Source: a virus. From it: a stretch of 44,496 bases of DNA. Shown piece by piece: positions 41,188 through 44,496 of this stretch. Location: IMG/VR virus record IMGVR_UViG_3300030107_005602, positions 1 through 44,496 of that record; one strand, written 5' to 3'. The notes beneath the pieces are model-generated. The model was not told the DNA's origin, searched no databases, and saw only the letters and a list, made by a program, of their open reading frames with translations. The translations under genes were made by a program, and so were the position numbers. Positions within the stretch are counted from its first letter, which is position 1; each line of letters begins with the position of its first letter.

Positions 41188-41209
41188 CGAGCCGCCGGAA
41201 GGCGGCTCG
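41188..41209. other. GNRA-type hairpin between two accessory genes
   Basis: CGAGCCGCC (41188-41196) pairs with GGCGGCTCG (41201-41209) around a GGAA loop, a stable tetraloop on the plus strand. It occupies the gap between the stop of the 69-aa gene (41216) and the ATG of the 204-aa gene (41161). No strong T-tract follows on either strand. It may act as a processing or attenuation site. Confidence 0.6.
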
Positions 41210-41215
41210 TTCAGC

Positions 41216-41425
41216 CTAAAAACCTCTAACTTGCTCAATCGCGGAAACGTCACCAGTCACGTTGACGACGAGCATCCCGTCATAGTCAAGGCGGGCCACC
41301 TCCCAAGAGATATCTCTTAGAAGTGGGGAACCGAAAGCGCACTCTGCCAAAAAGGCCAGCGCACCTTTCAGGTCCTTGTCAATAAACTCGGCAGGGTGAA
41401 TGCGAGTCTCGCGGGTTTCGTACAT
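41216..41425 (-). CDS. Unknown protein, 69 aa
   Basis: No family recognised. An excellent ribosome-binding site (AGGAGA, seven bases before ATG 41425) supports it. The protein is a small alpha/beta candidate: a helix (PAEFIDKDLKGALAFLAECA) and a beta hairpin (SWEVARLDYDGMLVVNVTG), ending IEQVRGF. It is the first gene downstream of the structured non-coding region, so its expression may depend on that region. It may head the operon that continues with the 204-aa HTH gene. Confidence 0.65.
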   Translation of the reverse strand: MYETRETRIHPAEFIDKDLKGALAFLAECAFGSPLLRDISWEVARLDYDGMLVVNVTGDVSAIEQVRGF

Positions 41426-41482
41426 GTCTTCTCCTGACGTGATAGGGCTTGAGGTTTACGTGAAGGGTTCTCGTTGTAAGGT

Positions 41483-41950
41483 GATCGGCCTTGGTGCGTC
41501 CACCAGGCCGATCTGTTCCGCTGTGCTGATGCACTCCGAAGTTAGCTAGTTTCGGTGGCGCTGATGAGATGGGCTCATCTGCTGCCCCATGCTGGTAACA
41601 CAACTAAAAACCCAGCATGTTTGCGTGCATCACCAAAGGAGCGGAACAATCCCTTGGCGCATACCCTGCTTCTTGAGGGTGATGTGAAGGCCTTATTGAA
41701 GCAGGGCTTGATAGGGCACCCCCCTGCATGAACTTCAGGAGGGTGCTGCTTGCGTTGCGGGGGAGACTGAGGAACACCCCTACCTCACACGAGGCACACA
41801 AGCAGGGATGCGTTCAGGATGGGTCGTATTATCCCGTTCTGAACTCATCCCTGTAGTTAGGTTGGGGAGGGGCCCCAGGTGTGACCTTCCAGACTTACCC
41901 CTCCCCCCCTCTCTCTACTATGTACCCCTACATGGCTTATTGAGAGAGGG
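41483..41950. other. Non-coding region with a series of inverted repeats
   Basis: No convincing gene occupies 41426-41955. Inverted repeats follow each other: 41483-41496/41501-41513 (GATCGGCC..TGGTG/CACCAGGCCGATC, one bulged base); 41536-41540/41551-41555; 41563-41568/41574-41579; 41588-41595/41612-41619 (CATGCTGG/CCAGCATG); 41664-41672/41698-41706 (CCCTGCTTC/GAAGCAGGG); 41716-41726/41736-41746; 41803-41823/41833-41853 (CAGGGATG..CATCCCTG, about 18 bp with one mismatch and wobble pairs); 41864-41872/41898-41906 (GGGGAGGGG/CCCCTCCCC, with AGGT/ACCT inside); and 41907-41915/41942-41950 (CCCTCTCTC/GAGAGAGGG, with ATGTA/TACAT inside). None has a terminator T-tract. Candidates are a structured RNA, a replication origin or a packaging signal. 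Confidence 0.7.
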
Positions 41951-41955
41951 TTTAC

Positions 41956-42186
41956 TTATAGAGTGACACCCACTTCTGCGGCGTATTTTTGGAGGTACTC
42001 TAGCCATTGGGAATCCGCAGTCTCTTCTAGGTGCTCGTACCAGTAGGTTCCTAGATTGTGCTCCATGATTGCCACAATCGTATCGAAGAAGTCATCAGCG
42101 GAGGGTTGCTCCTCCATGAGGATGCGGAGTTGGCGGAAGATCCGCATTTGGGATAGATTTAGGTCTCTTTCAGTGTCTAGCGACAT
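41956..42186 (-). CDS. Unknown acidic helical protein, 76 aa
   Basis: No family recognised. It is helical and acidic throughout (DLNLSQMRIFRQLRILMEEQ, then SADDFFDTIVAIMEHNLG) and ends in a Tyr/Trp-rich stretch (TYWYEHLEETADSQWLEYLQ). Small acidic helical phage proteins often act as inhibitors or DNA mimics, but nothing here proves it. No ribosome-binding site is seen before ATG 42186. It lies between the structured region and the putative 23-aa peptide gene. Confidence 0.55.
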   Translation of the reverse strand: MSLDTERDLNLSQMRIFRQLRILMEEQPSADDFFDTIVAIMEHNLGTYWYEHLEETADSQWLEYLQKYAAEVGVTL

Positions 42187-42222
42187 TGTCTATGTGTGTG
42201 GTTTTCTGGGGTGTGGATACTA

Positions 42223-42252
42223 GCCCCCGCCCGCCTTGCGACGAGCGGGGGC
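42223..42252. other. GC-rich hairpin upstream of the 76-aa gene
   Basis: GCCCCCGC (42223-42230) pairs with GCGGGGGC (42245-42252) around a 14-base loop. There is no T-tract on either strand. It separates the 23-aa peptide gene from the 76-aa gene and may stabilise the 3' end of the ATPase transcript or limit read-through. Confidence 0.6.
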
Positions 42253-42256
42253 ACCT

Positions 42257-42328
42257 TCACATCATTAGCAGTAATAGGAGTAGGGCCCAGAAGGCCCAGT
42301 CCGTCCATCTAGGTTTCTGCTTCCTCAT
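42257..42328 (-). CDS. Possible 23-aa membrane peptide
   Basis: A very short ORF with a basic N-terminus (MRKQKPRWTD) followed by a single hydrophobic helix (WAFWALLLLLLMM), the layout of small phage membrane peptides. It lies 25 bases after the ATPase stop. There is no clear ribosome-binding site; an in-frame GTG twelve bases earlier is an alternative. Its length makes chance occurrence possible, but the perfect basic-then-hydrophobic pattern matches the two mini-membrane genes at 39277-39496. Confidence 0.35.
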   Translation of the reverse strand: MRKQKPRWTDWAFWALLLLLLMM

Positions 42329-42353
42329 TCTCGGAAGCACGCGGACTTAGTTA

Positions 42354-43823
42354 TTAGTCCCTGGTGTCTCCCGTGATGGGTGCTGTGATGATTTCGTGGG
42401 TCTTGCGACCTGCGAGAGAGGCAAAGGCTGTGGTGACGTTGCGAACGATAGTCTCTACGTCTTGCTCTTCTGCAGAGAGTTCCTCTTTGGGCTCCAGCAG
42501 TCTCAGGTGTTCTTCGAGGCTGTTGGCTGCGATCTTGAGGGATTCCGCATCGATAGTGGAGGTGCACTTGTTGGTGATGTTCACCAGCTTGGCACGACGG
42601 ACGCATTCTGCGATGGATGCAGGGATGCGGCCTTGTAGGATTTGTCCGACCTCCGTGATGTCTTCGGTCGGTTCAAGGTCGTCTCCTGCGTACTTCCTTA
42701 CCAGTCGCTCTACGGTTTCTGAGTCGGGGGCTGGGAACTCAAGGATGAGGTCCATGCGTCCTTGTCGTAGAACTGCAGGGTTGATCCGGTCGAGGTGGTT
42801 GGTGGTCATGATGGTCATGACCTCGCACCCTTTGCTAGTCAAGCCATCGAGTTCGTTGATGATCTCGTTGGCTTTCTCGTCTCGGTTGTCTAGGAACTGA
42901 TCCACATCCTCACAGAAGACTACGGCTGGCTCGTAGCGGCGGGCGAGCTTGCTGATTGTCAGCATGTTCTTGGGGTTGTCTACGTAGAAGAACGTCCAGC
43001 CGTTCTGGTTGGCTTTGTTCGCAGCGACCATGGCACATAGCGTTTTGCCCGTGCCGTAGGAGCCGTGGAGCAGGGAGCCTCGGTTTAGGGTGATGCCGAA
43101 GCCCCTGCAGGTGTCAGCGTTTTCGATGGGCCCGAGGATGAGGGCTTGCACGATCTCTGCGCTGTGTTTCGGGAGAATGAGGTCTTCGGCATGTGCCTTA
43201 GATACGTCCAGGAATTCCGGGGGGTGGTTCGGGTCCAGTCCTCCGTCCTCGTTGGTCCTGACCGTGATGGACTTGCCTTTATAGATCGAGTTCTCTTTGA
43301 GCCATTCACGTAGCTCTTGGGCCACTTCGTCAATCTCTGCCCTTTGCCCTGCCGGGATATTGCCCACGAGGAGGAACTTCACGTTGTTGTCCTCCTGGAT
43401 CATCTTCGTCTCGAAGGTGCCGCCAGTGATGTTGGGGATGGCAAATTGGCCCCAGATGACTTGCTCGTAGTCGTGGAGTCCAGGACCCGTCTGGATCCTA
43501 CGGATCTCGGGAGCTACCTCGCTCGTCCCAAAGAAGCTCTGCATCTTCTTCGGCTCGCTGACTGCGTATCCGTATCGAGCCTTGAGGACCTTGTGCATTC
43601 CGTAGGCACCTTCGAGCGGCCATGCTTCGAAGGTGTATCGGACGTCCATCCTTGTGGCCTCTTCCTCCATGACATGCTGGAGGTGGCGGATGGCGTTCTT
43701 CTTGGACATGCCCTTGGGCAGGATGATCTCTTGGGTTGTACCCTCCTTGATTGCAGCCTCTTGGCGGCTGAGGTTGTCTGCGGCCTTGGTGATGTTCTTC
43801 AGGAGTTCGATTGTGTCTGACAT
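42354..43823 (-). CDS. AAA+ ATPase of the Cdc48/FtsH type, 489 aa
   Basis: Probable ATP-driven remodelling or unfolding ring. Walker A is GSYGTGKT near residues 254-261. Walker B is VVFCEDVD near 299-306. Sensor 1 is TIMTTNHLD near 340, and NPAVLRQGRMDLILEFPAPD near 348-367 is the second region of homology with the arginine finger, in the RxGRxD form of classical AAA proteins. The C-terminal lid runs from about 370 to 440. The first 240 residues are a family-specific domain (FEAWPLEGAYGMHKVLKARY, then TGPGLHDYEQVIWGQFAIP). There is no protease (HEXXH), nuclease or helicase domain, so it must act with a partner. No replicative helicase or clamp loader resembles it. Confidence 0.85.
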   Translation of the reverse strand: MSDTIELLKNITKAADNLSRQEAAIKEGTTQEIILPKGMSKKNAIRHLQHVMEEEATRMDVRYTFEAWPLEGAYGMHKVLKARYGYAVSEPKKMQSFFGTSEVAPEIRRIQTGPGLHDYEQVIWGQFAIPNITGGTFETKMIQEDNNVKFLLVGNIPAGQRAEIDEVAQELREWLKENSIYKGKSITVRTNEDGGLDPNHPPEFLDVSKAHAEDLILPKHSAEIVQALILGPIENADTCRGFGITLNRGSLLHGSYGTGKTLCAMVAANKANQNGWTFFYVDNPKNMLTISKLARRYEPAVVFCEDVDQFLDNRDEKANEIINELDGLTSKGCEVMTIMTTNHLDRINPAVLRQGRMDLILEFPAPDSETVERLVRKYAGDDLEPTEDITEVGQILQGRIPASIAECVRRAKLVNITNKCTSTIDAESLKIAANSLEEHLRLLEPKEELSAEEQDVETIVRNVTTAFASLAGRKTHEIITAPITGDTRD

Positions 43824-43853
43824 TGTTGTGATAGGTGGTTGATGTTGGTTGGG

Positions 43854-44243
43854 CTAGAACACGTGTTCGTGCCCGAAGCGGAGTCCGTGCTTGCGGACAA
43901 GCTCCTTGAATTCCGTTCGTCGTTGTTTGCTATTGGGTTTTGCGATCCACCTGATGGTGGGTTGGAAGTCGTGTGGTTGGGACGCGGGAGGCCCCATGTA
44001 GCCCAACACTGCTGGGGGTATGGCGTCGTTGCCCTTTGCGTGGAAGAAGGCCACGATCGCTGTGTTTACTAGTGATCGGAAGTAGTTGCGTCCTTGGGCT
44101 AGGGTCGAGAAGGTGGCGGCCAGGCTGAAGTCTGTTTGTACGTCTCCGTTGTCGTCGTAGACGTACCACTTGTCTGCACTTTCAGACCTTACGGCCATGA
44201 TGTATGTGCCGGTTGGAACTAGTGCGTCTGTGTTGCTATTCAT
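43854..44243 (-). CDS. Unknown protein next to the AAA+ ATPase, 129 aa
   Basis: No family recognised. The N-terminal half is beta-rich (GTYIMAVRSESADKWYVYDD, then VQTDFSLAATFSTLAQGRNY) with a central helix. The C-terminus is basic (IRWIAKPNSKQRRTEFKELV, then RKHGLRFGHEHVF). It ends 30 bases before the ATPase ATG and overlaps the upstream gene by 8 bases, so it is co-transcribed with the ATPase and could be a substrate or adaptor. No Cys or catalytic motif is visible. Confidence 0.6.
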   Translation of the reverse strand: MNSNTDALVPTGTYIMAVRSESADKWYVYDDNGDVQTDFSLAATFSTLAQGRNYFRSLVNTAIVAFFHAKGNDAIPPAVLGYMGPPASQPHDFQPTIRWIAKPNSKQRRTEFKELVRKHGLRFGHEHVF

Positions 44244-44484
44244 CTTCTTTCATCTTGGACTCTCTACCTTCGATGATGTGCCCAGCGAAGGTAGTTGCGT
44301 GTTTGTGTGTCTCTCCAATCTCGCGACCCAGGAATGCACAGGTGGCCGGGTCGGATAGCAGTGCGGTTAGCAGTGATAGGGCGACGTAGCACTGTGACGG
44401 CATAGAGAGCATGTTGGCCAGTGCTAGAGCAGGTGCAGACATAAGGGAGGCTGTCGCGCTACCGCTGCAGGATGCGATCCTCAC
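44236..44484 (-). CDS. Possible partial protein at the right edge, 82 aa visible
   Basis: The first in-frame start is GTG 44484, but the frame stays open to the end of the window, so the real start may lie outside. The protein is Ala/Leu/Ser-rich and hydrophobic (SAPALALANMLSMPSQCYVA, then LSLLTALLSDPATCAFLG) and ends with a charged tail (EGRESKMKEDE). It resembles a small membrane-associated or helical protein. Its last codons overlap the start of the 129-aa gene, so the two belong to one transcript with the ATPase. Confidence 0.5.
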   Translation of the reverse strand: MRIASCSGSATASLMSAPALALANMLSMPSQCYVALSLLTALLSDPATCAFLGREIGETHKHATTFAGHIIEGRESKMKEDE

Positions 44485-44496
44485 GATAGTGTCAGG

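Noticed and set aside
41379-41801. Two minus-strand ORFs (41379-41603 and 41604-41801) in the hairpin-rich region
   Set aside because: Both start with TTG, have no ribosome-binding site and low-complexity Pro/His/Ser/Arg content. One overlaps the well-supported 69-aa gene. They are better explained as open frames across inverted repeats.
41728-41856. Plus-strand 42-aa ORF with ATG inside the hairpin series
   Set aside because: It runs against the local gene direction, has no ribosome-binding site, and most of it coincides with the arms of two hairpins.
1-44496. tRNA genes, CRISPR arrays, insertion sequences
   Set aside because: No cloverleaf with a TTC-containing T arm, no regularly spaced direct repeats and no transposase were noticed. 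The hairpins at 41483-41950 differ from each other in sequence, so they are not a repeat array.

Overview
The window is a stretch of a tailed bacteriophage genome (Caudoviricetes) with podovirus-type architecture. It carries a split terminase large subunit, a P22-type portal, a scaffold, a major capsid protein, a connector-like protein, a P22-type tail nozzle and several very large putative ejection proteins. No tail sheath, tube, tape-measure or baseplate gene was recognised. Nearly all the DNA is coding, and neighbouring genes are fused by TAATG, TGATG or ATGA stop/start overlaps. A lipoprotein with a clear lipobox suggests a host with an outer membrane, but nothing identifies the host more closely. 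No DNA polymerase, primase, helicase, RNA polymerase, integrase or endolysin was recognised, so the window is either part of a larger genome or a phage that relies heavily on its host.

Layout from left to right: (1) 1-1846, plus strand: a fibre-like virion protein, a coiled-coil protein, then a staphylococcal-nuclease-like enzyme behind a foldable 5' leader. (2) 1852-2824, minus strand: an inverted three-gene cassette including a Cys-rich zinc-binding candidate, with its own sigma70-like promoter. (3) 2886-35637, plus strand: one long packaging and virion array, ordered zinc-finger/HTH protein, TerL ATPase, TerL nuclease, small membrane protein, portal, zinc-ribbon protein, scaffold, capsid, two related capsid-adjacent proteins, membrane protein, connector, small virion protein, 2536-aa nozzle/adhesin, 555-aa virion protein, three putative ejection proteins (272, 934 and 2562 aa), then three very small genes including an HNH-like protein. 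(4) 35638-38216, minus strand: a recombination operon with a small unknown protein, a Rad52-like annealing protein, a YqaJ exonuclease and a PD-(D/E)XK resolvase-like nuclease. (5) 38328-38859, plus strand: a small membrane protein and a lipoprotein, closed by a strong terminator. (6) 39042-44496, minus strand: accessory genes with a T-richer plus strand, including a Cdc48/FtsH-type AAA+ ATPase, a DUF6876-like protein, Cys-pair and HTH proteins, and mini-membrane peptides.

The most unusual features are non-coding or architectural. A region of about 470 bp (41483-41950) with no convincing gene holds a run of consecutive inverted repeats. Two distant minus-strand operons share an identical 12-base promoter core placed so close to the ATG that both mRNAs should be leaderless. 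The terminase motor and nuclease are separate overlapping genes. The terminator of the structural operon lies inside an antisense nuclease gene. All assignments come from reading the sequence; no database search was run.
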